Positions 40,364 through 54,600 of a stretch of DNA of 64,000 nucleotides are shown piece after piece. Numbering within the stretch: position 1 is the stretch's first letter; each line of letters starts with the position of its first letter. The stretch lies in the NCBI RefSeq assembly GCF_040954835.1, contig NC_090703.1, forward strand, positions 11,217,001 through 11,281,000, given 5' to 3'. The stretch comes from Lepisosteus oculatus (taxonomy: Eukaryota; Chordata; Actinopteri; Semionotiformes; Lepisosteidae). The translations under genes and the position numbers were made by a program. The notes under the pieces were generated by a model. The model searched no databases and was not told the origin of the DNA. It saw only the letters and a list, made by a program, of their open reading frames with translations.

Positions 40364-43300
40364 CTGAAAAGAAAAATATGGAACCAGTTAAAAAGGATGG
40401 TCCTTTCACTATTCCATCCATTTCAAACCTGCAGCCATCGCCTATATGGTAAGTACATTCCACACACAGACCATATTGTTCAATCACTATTTCCAGTTCC
40501 CATTTTTTATTTGGCGATGTCTCTCCTACGCATTTCTCAGGTAACCAGCCACTGCTGCCGAGACAGACTGATGGCAGCTGTGGCCTCAGAGGATAGCCCA
40601 CATGCTTCACGATCGACACGCGAGAATAGCGGAGCGCGAGTCACTGCTAGCTCAGATGAGGGTGGAGTTAAGCCTGCTTTATAATAAAACTCTCATGTAA
40701 TCCAGAGCAATGACTGACTGTAAACCTGTCACCAAAAAGTGACATTCTAGGATGTATAAACCCAGCCCTGGTCTTGGAGAACCCCAGCAGGTTTCGTAGG
40801 TCACCATTAATATTACCAGTTTCTAAACATAAGAAACAATTTAATTGTTGTCAAAAACACAGGTGATTTTTTAAATGAAGTCATATAGACAATTTAGGAC
40901 TAAACTTAAAATACTGTTCAGCCCAGATTTTACTGAGCTAGATGCCTCAATAACTTAAAGGTGTCAATCTCAATCTCTTAAACAGGCAATCTTTGAATGT
41001 TAATACGCCAGCCAGCCATGTTAAGGAAGGCGATATCCGGGCTTCCTTCAAGAAAAACAATTAATCAATAGATGATAAAATAACTTCAAAAAGAGAGAAC
41101 TATAGCTTATCTAAAATAATTCGACTTGTCTAAAGTGTTTGAAAGTAAAACTATGGAGTTCTAATAGTTTAGAAAAAACAGGACAGAAATGAGGACTCAA
41201 AATCAAAATTCAAAATCAGAAACTTACCACTTTGCCAGGCCTCGCCCAAGTGCAAATAAATCCCTCCTGACAGGCAGTTACTATACAGTCCTCAAGAAAT
41301 ATCAAGACAGTGAGTCTTTCATGTGCTATCTTTTTACAGATAAGAGGCTCTAACAAGGGAACATCTTCCATCCGAGGACAAAGGTTTGTTCCCAGAGTTT
41401 TTGCAGGGTCCATTTTTGTTTTCGTGACCAGGTTCAGCTTATCGCTGCTTTTGCTGGTTATGTGTCCCATACTGTGGTTCCTTTTGTGATCCTTCTCGTG
41501 GTGCCGCTCCTTGCGGTCGTGCAGCGAGAGCGTCGCGAACTTGCTGACGCCGGCCGCGATGGCGCTGTCCATGACGCTGCTCTTGCTGTTGGAGGTGGCT
41601 GCCGCCGAGTGCGGGAGGCTGTTGGACCGAGGCAGCTGGGTGGGCACGGAGTTGCCCGGGGTGCTGCTGATGCTGCTGTTGCCATTGCTTCCCGGGTTGT
41701 TCCCCCCGCTGCCGGCAGGCGGCGGGCTGGTGGCGTTCATGACGTTTGTATGTGTCCTCGTCCGGGACAGAGGGAGGTGGGGGAAGAGGATGTCTTCTGT
41801 GAGGTCCCATAAACACAACTGCGTGTCCTGTCCGACGGAACCAAACCTGTATGTGACGCTGACCGGGCGGCTATCCGTGGAATTCCTTTTGGATAGTCTG
41901 GATTGCGTGCTGTTCGCCCGGTCTCGGCCAAAGTGGATTTGGTCCTGGAAGTCCTCATCACTGCCACTGAATTCCATGGGGTCGCTTTCTTCCACGCTAG
42001 TAGTGTAAGGGTCAAAAGCCACTACACTCACCCAAGATTTGTGTCCATGACCTCTCGCTATTACTCTGCAGTCCAAAAAAGACCAAACAGTTACCAGGTC
42101 ATCCTCCCCACCGGTGACAATGTACTTGCCATCCGGACTCCAGCAAACACACAGCAAACCCCCAAAGTAGCTTTTCATTGTCCCGTGCAGCTCCACTGAG
42201 TCAAAATTAAATACTCGCAGGAAGCCATCTTGACTCACACAAGCTAAGAACTTCCCATCTGGGGAGAAAGCAAACTCGTTGAGCGCACCCTCTCCAACAG
42301 TCCATTTCAACAAAGGGTTCCTCGTGGATTTGCTCTTACAAGTGTGGACTGCGTAGTTTTCACCCTGTTTCAGCAACTGGTAGTGTGGAGCTGTTGTTCC
42401 GCAAGTGTGTTCCACATTATACAAGTACATATTGCCGCTGGAATGAGCTACAAGAAAAAGACTCTCAGAGCCCGGCACCCATTTTACACAAGTGACTCGA
42501 GACTTGTCTATTAGCCTCTGAGGGAAACGGGAACAGAAAAAAAAAGGAAGAGAAAAGAAAGAAGTTAAGTTGCGTTATTAAAGATACATCCGAAAGTGCT
42601 TCCTTAATTGCATTTTTAATGGAAATGTCACTACAATGATTAAATTCAACTGCAGTGACATAACGATTATTTTCTTTTCTTTCCAGCTTCAGTAATCTGA
42701 ACTGCTTGAGTAATTTTACACGGAAGTACAATTAGGAAAATTATAAATTAAAAACTGCACAATAACCTCTGAATCATTAACAGCATGATATGCCTGATGA
42801 AAGGAAATGGCTCTCTGCAAATAGTCAAGCATGTCACTTTGTGTTTCAGTATTCATATCTGCAACAGCCTTCAGGATTGTAATTTTGGGGGTGTCCAGAC
42901 TTGATGGCTGTGTTTGATGGATTTTCTTAGACATTTAGTACTTCTAGAACACATTGCCGAAACTGAAGTGAAAAGAATATTACTCATTTGTAACTAACTG
43001 TTTTAGAGTTATGAACTTAATTCTACTAACCCTAAGTCCATTTTATAAAATATTGGCTGCTGCAAGTCTGACTAGGTAATTTGGGAAATTAGTAGCTGTT
43101 GTATCTGGTAAAATATTTTCTATATGCCAAAATGGAGAATTAATTTACAAGAGTTGACTAACTGGACAGCCATCCATAGTTTTCATAAATATAAAATGGT
43201 ATCTAGAGCTTGCTCATTCTAAAGGCTTATGAATTTTAGCACATAACACCCAAAATGTGACACAGCTACGTAAAAAGGGACTTCCTTGATTACAGCATAA

Positions 43301-43800
43301 AATTACACTTAAAAAACGTTAGTTTTCTGAGCGGCTACGTGTTTGGTTTGGATTCCCTGTTTATTTGCATATAGTAAGGATATAGTATCTAGTAAGGAAT
43401 ATGACAATAACACATTGACCAGAACAGGAAGCTTCTAAATAAGTCAATACTACTATTTCTTTCCAAATACAAATACAAATGTTTTATAGTTTCCAACACA
43501 TAAGCATTCTAATTCTTGACAGACAGGTACAGTATGGCATTCTCCAGTCGGACTCAACTAAATGACTAAACACACAAGCATTCTGGTCTTTCAACTTCCA
43601 ACTAGCTCAGTACTTACTTCTTCATTAAACAGTTTGCTAGTTTCTTTCTTGATGGGATCTATGAGTTGCACTTGTCCTGCAGAGAAACCCACAAGCAGGG
43701 ACACACTCTCTGCAGTAGCCGTCAGGTGGTTGAAGTCATGGCAGGTGGGTTGTGTTCCCTTGTAAATCCTTTTGTCTATAGGTTTACTTAAATCAGCAGC
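40310..43800 (-). CDS. wdr20: WD repeat-containing protein 20 (3' part)
   Basis: WDR20 is a WD40 protein that activates USP12-UAF1 and USP46-UAF1 deubiquitinases. Exons in gene order: 43618-43800 (61 codons, AADLSKPIDKR to LFNEE), 41228-42517 (430 codons, from RLIDKSRVTC), and terminal exon 40310-40363 (17 residues and TAG). All joins are phase 0. WD repeats are visible as ALNEFAFSPDGKFLACVSQDGFLRVFN-like, LCVCWSPDGKYIVTGGEDD and VGQDTQLCLWDL blades. A Ser/Gly/Asn-rich linker (PRSNSLPHSA region) interrupts the propeller before the last blade, GFICTWARPGKV. If the 41226 donor is not used, the frame reads on to TGA at 41216-41218 and ends VVSF. The N-terminal ~80 residues of human WDR20 are not found and probably lie beyond 64000. 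Confidence 0.92.
42518..43617 (-). other. wdr20: wdr20 intron between the two internal exons
   Basis: AT-rich intron, with a CCCTCAG acceptor on the exon at 42517 and a GTAAGT donor at 43616. No other feature is recognised. The frames at 42465-42934 cross the splice site and look spurious. Confidence 0.7.
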
Positions 43801-46800
43801 CTGCAAACCAAGCAAAGACAATAAGAGGGATATAACATATTTCATATTGTATAGGTTTGTGCATACCACTATTTATGTTTTACAGTAAGCAACAGCAATA
43901 ACATGAAATGTGATTCAGATTGATACGTTTTTGCTACACTATCATCTACACGAATGCACACAACATATACACATTCCAATAACACAGAAGACATTTTACT
44001 AATGCTAATGCCAGTTGTCAAACTGCCAATTTGAATGCCCTTTTAAAAACCCATGTCCACTGACTATAAATGCCTTACGTATGCTTCAGGATGCTTCAAT
44101 AGAAGTATTAAAAAATAAATAAATCATCCACTTTTAATAGACTTGGAAGAATCAGTGTTACTTAGTGGAGATCAGTCAAGATGGCTTGAAAATGCTGACT
44201 GTTAAAAAATCACAGGAAATTAGGAAATCAGCAATTTCCTTTCAATGAACAAATGTCTCACAACTGATGCATATGTAACCAGCCCCACTCTAAATACATT
44301 TTTTTTAAATGTCCTCTTTGGAGATGAAAGGTTATGAATGGTGACCTTCACGTTATTTGTTTTTGTCAAGGGAAGGTGTAAGAACGGCAAAAGAGAGAAA
44401 TCCGTTAATCCATGAGAAAATGGATTATCCATGTTCAAATGATTTTTATTAATGTAATAAAATACTCAGTACAAACTGTGACCACATATTTGTAAGAACT
44501 ACAAATGTAAAACTTAATTAAAAAAAACTAGGAATTGTGCACTTTAAAACACAAACCTTGAATTAGTAGTAATTAACCTACAGCATCCCTTAAAGCAGTA
44601 CTTTGGCAATTGCAAAAAGGAAAAACATCCTGCCATTTGTATGCCAGTCTTGAGGGACCATTGCTATCTGAGGAATACCTACAAAAACATTTAAATAATT
44701 TAAAAAGCAAACCTGTTGTACTTTGAAATACTGAGCTAGAAAATGTGGGATACCATAGAGAACATGTGGAGGATTTTATTGGGTGGTTTATGTTTCGAAA
44801 TAAAAATTACTCCAGTGCTGGTATCATTCAACAGATCATGCAAGGCAAGACAGATGAAGTGAAAACCCAGCTTTAGAGACTCATGCCTCACTGTCCACTT
44901 CACAACTTTCGTAATCTGTGCAGCTCGGTTTATTTTTCCCCATAGGTAATTGCTGCAATTTTGAAGAATTGCAGGCTGAAAGTGGATACAAAATTACACA
45001 GCAGAAATAAAGGTACTTTCACAAAAGGAATTCCTGAAGTAATTGTGGATATGGTCTTGATTCCACAGATGACTCATCCCTTAGGGGAGGTAAGAAGATT
45101 TTAGCTGGGCAAAACGGCAATAAACTCATCTTGGTCAGCAACTCAGCAATGACAAAAGGTGGGATATTTTTATTTGAAACAATATTTTAAGGAAAAGGCA
45201 TAATACTGAGCAGTAGATGTCTAATAGGCATTACATATCAAATGTAATACTGTTCAATGTCCAAGAGAAACATATGCATTTCAATACGCTAAACTGCATC
45301 CAAGTCCGAATCCATAGTATTTTTAAATGTATATTAATACAATTTATTGTTTTGCAGAACAAAAAGGTACAGAACAGTTACTCCTAAAAGTGTATTTAAT
45401 ACAAATATTGTTGTAAATTAATCACAAAGTGTTTTAGAACTCAACTTTATCTACATGATAAAAACAATGAAAAGCACTTTTTACAGGACAGAAACACCCT
45501 CTGGAAAAAAAAAATTAAGGTCTTCAACCGAATCTATGAAAAGAACTGGAGGTTTTAAGTGAGGAGGTACTGTATAGTTGATAAAACAGGTTTCAGATTT
45601 CTATTTCATTAGCAACTGGAATCCCTGTATGGATCTTGACCCAGAGAAGCCCACAATCTTCCCTTACACAGTTTGCTCCTAGTACTTTTGTTATCTTCTG
45701 GCATCTATTCATGCAGGTGTGGTACAAGAAATGTTTCTAATGTATCTAGAGAACATTTTTACTAGACTATGTAATGTTAGAGCACAATTATAGTTTAGTA
45801 GCAACCTTAAGATTCGGAACAATGGCTACAAAAGGGGTAACACCACTTCACAGGATGGGAGATAACCAGCCTCTTCTTTCACAAAAACTGCAGTCAGCCC
45901 CTGACTGCAAGTAGTTCCTTCACACAGATGAAAAGATGACCTTGTGTACAGATTAGAAATCACAGCTCTAAGTGCCTCCGTTACTGCAGGTTTGGAGTGC
46001 AGCAGCAGCAGATCTGCTATAAATACCTACATATTTCCTATAAATGGAAAAAAAAACAAGCTGAAAAAAATCACCTTCAGCTGTTGATTCTTTAACTGAA
46101 ACACTGAAACTTCACCTCTATCTATGATAGCTGCATTATCCCTACTAAGTAATTATGTCAATATTTCCTTGAAATCCAATGCTTAAGTTAACCTTAATAC
46201 AAAGTGCCTGCGTGTTTGTTTACTGTTCCCAGAAGCATCCTGATATTAAAATAGTTCCACTTGAACAGATTTTTTGGCATGCCTCTTAATAAAATATATT
46301 TTGTCAACATTAGATACAGAAGGTCAAAAACAGACTTCATTAAGATTTGAAATACATACAACCAGATAATAAAGTCTCGGCTTTTTGCGGTTACTAATCC
46401 ACTGCTGTAGAAATACAATTTAAATCAGTATATACAAAACCTATGTAATGGTGTAAAGAAGAAAAATAAATTACTATTACTAAGTGTCAGCTGAGATTCT
46501 TTAAGCACCCTAAAAACTGATTTTAGCCTGCTATACTACGGCCACGTTACACGTGTATTGTGGTCAATCAGACTACAGCATCACTGTAACATGAATTTTA
46601 GAACAGGGTAGGCTTGCTTTCTGTTCAGATTAAAATTCCAAATATCACGTTTATGCCATAAATCCTGTACAGTTGTTCACAAAATGATCTTTCTGTTCTG
46701 TCACTTTCTCTACATTGAAAGCAACTGTGTGCATTTCATCTTGTAGACCTTTTTTGTATTTTAATACCTTGTAACAATTGTGCTTTGGTTTGAAAATGTA

Positions 46801-48769
46801 TTGCATTTCATCTCTTACCAGGGAAATGGCAAAAACAAAACCCTGGGATAGTTTACCATTGTACAAAGAATTCAGATTTGTTCACTGATGCAATAGGGGT
46901 ACACAGGCTAAAGGCAACATTTTATTTACACTTCATATGTAGGCTAAATTTGAGCACTAAACAGCAATGTCTGCACTTTGGAATGGGCCAAATAGGTAAA
47001 ACAGGCCAAGTCAGCAAAGGAGAAAAAAATATTTCATATCAGTACTTTGCAGTTGCTTTTAAATTTTTTACCAAGACAAAATTGGACAGCAAAAAAAAAA
47101 TCTGCATTCTGAGCAATACATGAATATAAATTAATGATGAAACTGAACAGATTCACAAACAGAAAAAAGACACGGATATATTTGACTTTTGTCAAGTGCA
47201 AATTTGCATAGGAAATAATATTTAATTCAAACAGCTTTAAATTGTGAATTATACTATATTCAGCAGTCACAGGAGCAGTAAAGGGTCCCAGGCCCTTCCC
47301 CACACAATCTGCTGTTCAGCACATTGCTGTTCTCTATACATGCATAATCAAACATGACAGCAACATTGTTATCATAGAAAGACTTAAGTAAAGAAGTCAG
47401 GACAGCCTGTTCGACTAGTGCATAGTGAAATTGTTTGCAAGACAGAAAACCACATTAGAGGGCAGCTGTAAGTACCAGCGTCGAAGTCTTTGCACTGTAC
47501 GCTGCTTCTTCAATTTGCTGGTGTAATGTGATTCATCACTTGGCGCCACATTAACCACTAATAAGCAGGTGACCTAAGCAACAGGTGGATGGAGCTCAGT
47601 AACACAGCAGCTTCTCCTGACGACCTTCACTAAGCAATAAGGCCTGGCAGGCCTTGATAACAGAAGAGGCCGGCTGCCTTTTCTACACTGAGGGTTCAGG
47701 CAGCGCAAATTGTCAATGAAATGCAAGTGGAACTGCAATAAAATAAAATCCACAGACAGTAACAAAGCGACTGTGACAGGCAGTCAGCTCAAATCACTGC
47801 CTGAGAGGAGCCAGCTGTAGGGCCTCACAATCATGGCACCTGACAGCTGGGCTCCTCCCTGTTGGAGGCCGTTTCCTGCGCTCCAGGGAGCTCCCGGAGC
47901 AGAGCGCCGGAGAAAGCAGCCGCACAAGCCAAAGGCCCCAGCAGCTCCTTTAATTTTCTTGTGCGTGCAGAGTGTGAATATTTCTCAGGAAAGCCAGTTT
48001 TTGGTAAAAGGATAAAGGTCCCTGTGGCGTTGTTACTACGCCTACTTTGGCTCTCAACTCGTTCACTACGTGCCCAGTCTGTATCCGTTACCTTATGTTT
48101 TTCATTCAACGCTTCAACAGAACACCAAAGACATAAGCAACTTCAGCCCACGGAGAGCATACCACATAAGACAATTCAGACAACTTCTGCAACACACTCC
48201 TTTCAGTCAGGGCTGAATGAAACCCTAAACCCAGCTGATCCTCTTTTAACACTTCTTCAGGCGGCACATCTAATTTCAACACAGTTCAGCCTTGGTCCAA
48301 TTTCTTCTTATGGGCATGCCAGAATCTGAGTCACCCATATGAAGCAAGGCTCTTTAGTAATATACTTCTTTTCAATAACCATTCCATGGCAACAGAACAC
48401 ATGCGTTCGATATTCATAATTAAAAATAGACATCTCTACGGTAAACCCCATTACCAGAAAAACTATATTATCCAACAGCATCACCTTCCCATGACCTATG
48501 AAATTATGATCCTAATGTATTTGCTTCCATTTTCAATGCAGCTCATTATTAAATGTAACATTGTGGTTCAGAGAGACACCTACAAGTTAATTCCCTAGCA
48601 TCCTGGCAATAAAGTGTGCCTAGTAAATGACACCCCTGATCATTTTTATTATAATAACATTCTGATATACTGAATAAATATACAAGGGTATTTGGGCAGT
48701 CTGTATTCCTCCTCACTGTACTACATTTGACAAGAAATGGGAAATCTATTTCTAACATGACTGGGTACA

Positions 48770-48945
48770 GAGCCAGACTTGCACATTGTCTATTGTTTGT
48801 TTGTACATTGTCTTGATGCACTGTTTGCACTTTGTTTTGTTTTTTACACTTGTTTTACAAACGAGAGACTTTCTGTAAGTAAGAATTCCATTGTACCAGT
48901 ACCGGTTACATATGGCAATAAAGTTCAAGTTCAAGTTCAAGCATG
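48770..48945 (+). mobile_element. Retroposon 3' end with TTCAAG microsatellite tail
   Basis: A T-rich run is followed by GAATTCCATTGTACCAGTAC, then GGCAATAAAGTTCAAGTTCAAGTTCAAG. A conserved 3' end plus AATAAAG and a short tandem tail is typical of fish LINE/SINE insertions. The family is not identified. Confidence 0.55.
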
Positions 48946-50711
48946 CTTGGAGCAATTGCTCACCTGAGCAATTGATATGCATTCCTAGTATGAAATAATG
49001 TATGTGCCACAGCTTAACTATTACCTCTGCAAAGTGGGGAAAAGGTTGAAAACTGGTCACAGCCAGAAAAAGCTTACAGCAAAGCATGACGATCTCAACC
49101 TGCTCTTTTTGGGAGAATGGTAAGTTGCTCAGTAACATCCATTCTTGCCATTCACTCTGCAAGGTCAATTTTAACGACCAATTTAATGCTGTTGGAAAAA
49201 TCAGCACTGGCTGCCAAAACATGCATATTCTTTTCTTTTAGAAATTTAGAATGTCTAAATATTTTTGTTATATGCCGATTAAGTGGCATTGTGTTTTGGC
49301 TCATGGAAACAAACTTGCAACTTCGCAAAGGAAGAATGAGAACCTCTGACCCACCCATCTTTGAGTCAATTTAATTCAAGCATTGGGGACAATAACTCCC
49401 ATCGCAGGCTGCTCAGAGCTACACCAGAGGTTTAGTGCCTATTAGAGAAGCCAACACAGCTGCAGGGGTCAGGAGAGCCCTGCCTGACTTAACCCACCCT
49501 AGCCCTGCCATCACTCAGCCAACTGCTTGCTGCTGGATTGAAGAATCCCGATCAGTCACGAAACAGACAGCAGACCACGCAGCAATACAGAAACACTGTT
49601 TTGTCACATTAGTACAGACACATGAGAATGCTTTTCAATGCACTTGCAACTTAGTGAATTAGTTTGGTCATTCTCAAATTCACCAGCAATAAAAAAGTAA
49701 AAATTCAAATTCACCACTACACAACAGGTGCACACCATAACTGCAGTGCCTCATTAGCAATATTTCATATTAAGTTTGAAATATTAGACATTCAACAACA
49801 GTAACTTGGTTCAGCAGCTCACCTAAGGAGATGCAGGATAAGACAAAAGCCAACAGAATTTCTTCCCCTACCACCATGTGATGTAATGGTTATTAAATAC
49901 ATAAGATTCAAACAAGCTGTCACTTTATTTAAATTCTGTTCAAATCACCTAAGCCGGGAAAACAATTAAAGGTGCTGTATGAACCAGACAGCAGTGAAAC
50001 AGAGTTGACTAAAGTTCATGACAGCTCAAATCCCCTTAAAGCATGCAGATGAAAAGAGAAGTTAAACCAAATGTCAATGGTGGTTAAAGCTACAAACTAA
50101 TTGCCTAAGGCCTTAAGCGATGGTGCTTGATACTTTAAGGCTGCCTTTGGCCACACCGTCTAAACTTGCAAAAACATCGGAAAGAAAAAGAAATACCTCT
50201 TACGGCAAATGGGGTGAACCCAGATTGAAACTACTGCTTCACATGTATTCTTACTCCCAATGAAATAGGAACAAAACCATCATAAAATGGAATAAAATAA
50301 AAAAAATAATACATGAGTTCTTATTTCATCAAGGGTATGAATAAATCTGGAGAATATACAGTAACAACTAGAAAGCAAGTGGTATTCTTTATGAATTCAC
50401 ACATAGCCAGGGTAATACACGAAAATCTAAAGGTAGACTAACTCCTGTGAGAGCTCACTATGCACAGGAACAAAGCTGAAGCCAAAAGTGGACAAGAATA
50501 ATACTTGGCAAAGAAAATTTGTGGACTGCAAAACTTAAAACAGAGGAAAACTAAGTCATCTCTTTAACTGGTTAAAACAGGAAAACATGAATAGGCTTAG
50601 ATGTTATAATTACAATACTGGCTTTATCGCAGACACATATATTGTAGCTAAATATGTTAACAGGTGTGATCCTGACAGTTTCTGTTTTCTGAAAGCATTA
50701 CCCTACAAAAG

Positions 50712-51302
50712 TCTAGCCAGCAGCCCGATCACCCAGCAACTCACAACTGGCAACCCACTGAAGCTAAGCAGGTGTGAGCCTGGTCAGTACCTGGATAAGA
50801 GACCTACTGGGGAAAACTAAGGTTTCTGCTGGAAGAGGTGTTAGTGGGGCCAGCAGGGGGCACTCACCCTGTGGTCCACGTGGGTCCTAATGCCCCAGTA
50901 TAGTGATGGGGACACTATACTGTAAACAGGTGCCATCCTTCGGATGAGACGTAAAACCGAGGTCCTGACTCTCTGTGGTCCTTAAAAATCCCAGGGTGTT
51001 TCTTGAAAAAAGTAGGGGTAACCCCAGTGTCCTGCCAAATTTCCCATTGGCCCTTACCAGTCATGGCCTCCTAATAATCCCCATCTATGAATTGGCTTCA
51101 TTACTCTCTACTCTCCTCCCCACTAATAGCTGATGTGTGGTGAGCGTTCTGGTGCACTATGGCTGCCGTCGCATCATCCAGGTGGATGCTGCACATTGGT
51201 GGTGGTGGAGGGGAGACCCCATTACCTGTAAAGCGCTTTGTGGAGTGGAGTGCCCAGAAAAGCTCTATATAAGTGTAAGCAATTATAATTATAATTATTA
51301 AT
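50712..51302 (+). mobile_element. Full-length 5S rRNA-derived SINE
   Basis: The 5S-like head (CACTGAAGCTAAGCAGGTG, GAGCCTGGTCAGTACCTGG, ATAAGAGACC) is joined to a ~450 bp body. The body holds GGCCAGCAGGGGGCACTC, GGGGACACTATACTGTAAAC, TTACCAGTCATGGCCTCC and TGTAAAGCGCTTTG. It ends in CTATATAAGTGTAAGCAATT and a (TAAT)n tail. This is the SINE3 architecture (5S promoter, unrelated body, LINE-like tail). Confidence 0.85.
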
Positions 51303-51539
51303 AGTTTCACACAAGATTACCTTGCAGTTATGACAGCTACCAGCAGAGGGCAGGTGTTAATGACATACAAAATCCCTGTGCAGGGCTGCAAATCCGTGGA
51401 AAAGAAAAACATGCACTACAGTTAGTCTAGGTCTAACATGAAAAATAATTCCATGACGCACTGAAAGACTAGCATCCCAACGAGCAAGAAAGTAAATATA
51501 GCATTTTCAACATTTATAAAAACATGAACAGTTTGCAAG

Positions 51540-51660
51540 TAGAAGGCCATTTAGCTCATATACTTTTTTGTATTGGTAAACTGGCAGATAATTGACGCTA
51601 GGATCTCATCCAAATGCTTCTAGAAACAGGCCAGGCCAGGGTTCCCTTGCTTGTCCTAGA
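51540..51660 (+). repeat. Interspersed repeat fragment
   Basis: AGAAGGCCATTTAGCTCAT is followed by CTAGGATCTCATCCAAATGC. It resembles the 5' portion of the repeat at 14880 and the fragment near 9560. Confidence 0.4.
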
Positions 51661-54600
51661 CTCCCATAACCTACAAATATTTTGATATTCTGCTACATTG
51701 TAACAACTAGTAGTATCAATCTTCTATTGATTTATTTTTCCGATAATGAAAATAAAAAAGCTTAATATTCAGTTTCTGTTTTCTCACTGATAAGAATGCA
51801 CTTTCACAGCCCCCTGTGTTAATCAAAGGTACTGGCACCAGCTTGAGAGACAAACCTAAATAGCTGAAGGTTTGAGAAACTCAATATAAAAGGTTCAGGA
51901 CAATCAAACTGACCTGAACAGAATTTTTACAATCCTTGTAGAGTGTCATGTGTGCAAAGTGTTAGTGGATATTTTTATTTTACAATTTAAAATTTTAACA
52001 GAATACATGATGGGTTTTTTTATATAGTTCAATAATGTTTATTACCGAAGAGTCTAAAAACTGAATACCACATGCACAGTAACTGTTAGGATTCTTTGTT
52101 GTTTACAAGGTAAAATTCACCAAGTCACAGAGAGAGCTCAAGTAGCATATTAATGTCCTGGTTGACAAAGCTACTTGCAAACAACCCGTGACCATGCACA
52201 GCTGGATTTAAATACAAGTCTAGTGAGGTTGAATATATTCCAATACAGTCATAATAAGATATGGTAAGCATTATAAAACTGTTTTATTTTCTTTCCTTCA
52301 TGAAGAATCATGCCCTCTTTCACCCATAAATGCCAAAACTCTGTTTTCCATACAGTGCTTGCTGGACAGGAGATACAAATAGATTAACTAGGAGCCATTA
52401 GACAGGACAAGGACAACTCTTTGGGGTCTACTGAGTCAATGCACTTATCTTGCTGGACCTGTGTTTGTACTGAGTGTTGATGATAAAAGGTAGGGGTTCC
52501 TTTTCAGTTGCTGCTTATGTTTTTTGCCCATAATATGTGAGCAATGTTGTCTTGATTGAAGAGGTAAGGAAGACGTACAGTAAGTGAGAACTTAGGATTG
52601 GCAATGAAAAAAGCAAAAAAAACACGAAAGACATAAATTAAAAGATCTACTTCTAAACACAGAGAAGAAGAGCACTTGATACTGCACTGTAGCCTTGCTC
52701 ACTTAGACATTCTCATAGTAACTGTAGCCCATTTTGCACACATGCACACAAACAGTAGTTTTGTTTTGTGTTAAAATGATTCTATATTCTTCTTAAGATG
52801 CTTGTTAAATATTGACTAATTCTTTCTATACTAACAGCACTTTTAGCAAGTGAACAGATAGCCTTTAGGCAAGAAACACTCTACCAGTTAAAGCTCTTCC
52901 ATATTAGAAGGGATTATGGGATAAAGAGGTAGTAGCAGATGTGTCTGATGTGCAGCAGAATAACTGTACAGACATTCTGAACTCAACGTGCATTTAATTA
53001 TATTAGGAGCTTCTTTTTAATGCAATAGTAACAATGAAAGAAACATACAAATTCTATATTTCAAGAATTACATTTTTAAACTGGACTGTCCAGCAACAGA
53101 AAGCATGAAAACATAATGAAAACATTAACATTCCTTGATTCTGTGGATAATAAAAAAGCAACAGCATTCCTACAGATGGGCTACCCAATGCTAATTAACC
53201 CTGGATTAGTGGCAAATGCTCCAGTAATCTTTTGCAGCAGAAAAGCCTTAGCAAATGCTGCAGCTGAAAATCAAGAAGACACAGACTACATGACCAGAAA
53301 ATGTGACAATATTACACAATCAATGCAACTGAAAAATAAAAATGCATGTGTTTTAAATGAATTAAATCTCAGTTGACAAAGCGAAGAATGGTTCTAAATT
53401 GTTTCAGATCCGTCAATGCTTTTCCAGAACAATGCTTCCACTACGTATTTTTAGAAGCCTGTTTATTTCATTTGCTGAGTGGACCGTTATTATAGCCTAC
53501 TACACAGGGAATTTGAACAATGCTCATAATTAACTCTTTCAATCATTAACTAGCTCTGGCAACTTCTGCTGGAGGCAGCCTGAATCTTTGTTTGAACCCA
53601 GCCTGCTACTGATATGGTCAGGGAGTCAAAGGGCTTTAAATAACAGTCCATGTTCTACCAAGCCTTATCTGAATGGCCAAGAGCCGAGTCTAGTTTTGGC
53701 TGGTTTTGGAATGAGAGATTTGCCAGCGAGATCATAACAGTAATTTCAACACATAAAAGTAATAAATCCTGAAGTACATCTGATCACGGAATTTATACAA
53801 TTTATATTCTAGCACAGGATAACACTTCCACTACCAGTTGCATTTTTTAGCAATCAATTTAATGAATTTCTATACAACCTAAAAACAACATCATGTCAGA
53901 TTTATCATTTTAATGCAAAGCTCGGGTGATGCTGCTACCTCTGTACTTGTGGACAACCTGGTGTTTCTGAGATGGAAAGACAGCCAGTGAGTTAATGCTC
54001 ATAGTTTAGAAGGATAATAGATCACAAGTGCTTCCATGTGCACTAAAGGATATCAAACCGATACTAATTTGGTAACAGCTCAAATAGTTGTTAGGATTTC
54101 GAAAACCTGTGCAGTCTGCTGTTACTTTGCACAGTACTGTGAGCTCACAGTGGTTTTAAAGCACCCCTAAACTGAGCTGCAAATCAGCTGCAAGATGAAA
54201 CACTTCAAGTCAGCATTTCATAATTAATGTTAGGTTATGGCTCACAGAGCTGCAGATATATTACCCTACACTGCACAAGTGCCCCGAGCAACATTTACTC
54301 AGATACAGAGCGTAAAAGTACACTCACAGCACTGTCACATCCCAATTTAAAATACATGTCAGTATTTAAATCAACTGGTCAAAAGGCATCCATGATACAT
54401 CCACATTTAGTAGTTTGTATCCCAGGAAATGATGAGATTGTTTTCTTCCCCTTTTCATACCCTAAATCCTAATTTGGATTCTCACACTGATTTAACACAC
54501 CAACTTGTGCCAACATGAAAAGCACACATAACCATTCAGGTTTTTGGAACCCCCCCCCCATCAGGTAATACAGAGCAAAGCTTTCCTGCCAGTCAGAGGA

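Noticed and set aside
41439..42015. Several long overlapping frames in the wdr20 large exon
   Set aside because: They are alternate-frame shadows of a GC-rich true coding exon; the WD40 frame is clearly the real one.
47831..48329. Overlapping frames in the GC-rich patch as a small gene
   Set aside because: There is no recognisable domain, no splice structure and no match to WDR20's N-terminus. The GC content alone explains the open frames.
53116..53376. 86-residue plus-strand frame in the wdr20 intron
   Set aside because: The length is within chance for AT-rich DNA. No signal peptide, domain or neighbouring exon is visible.
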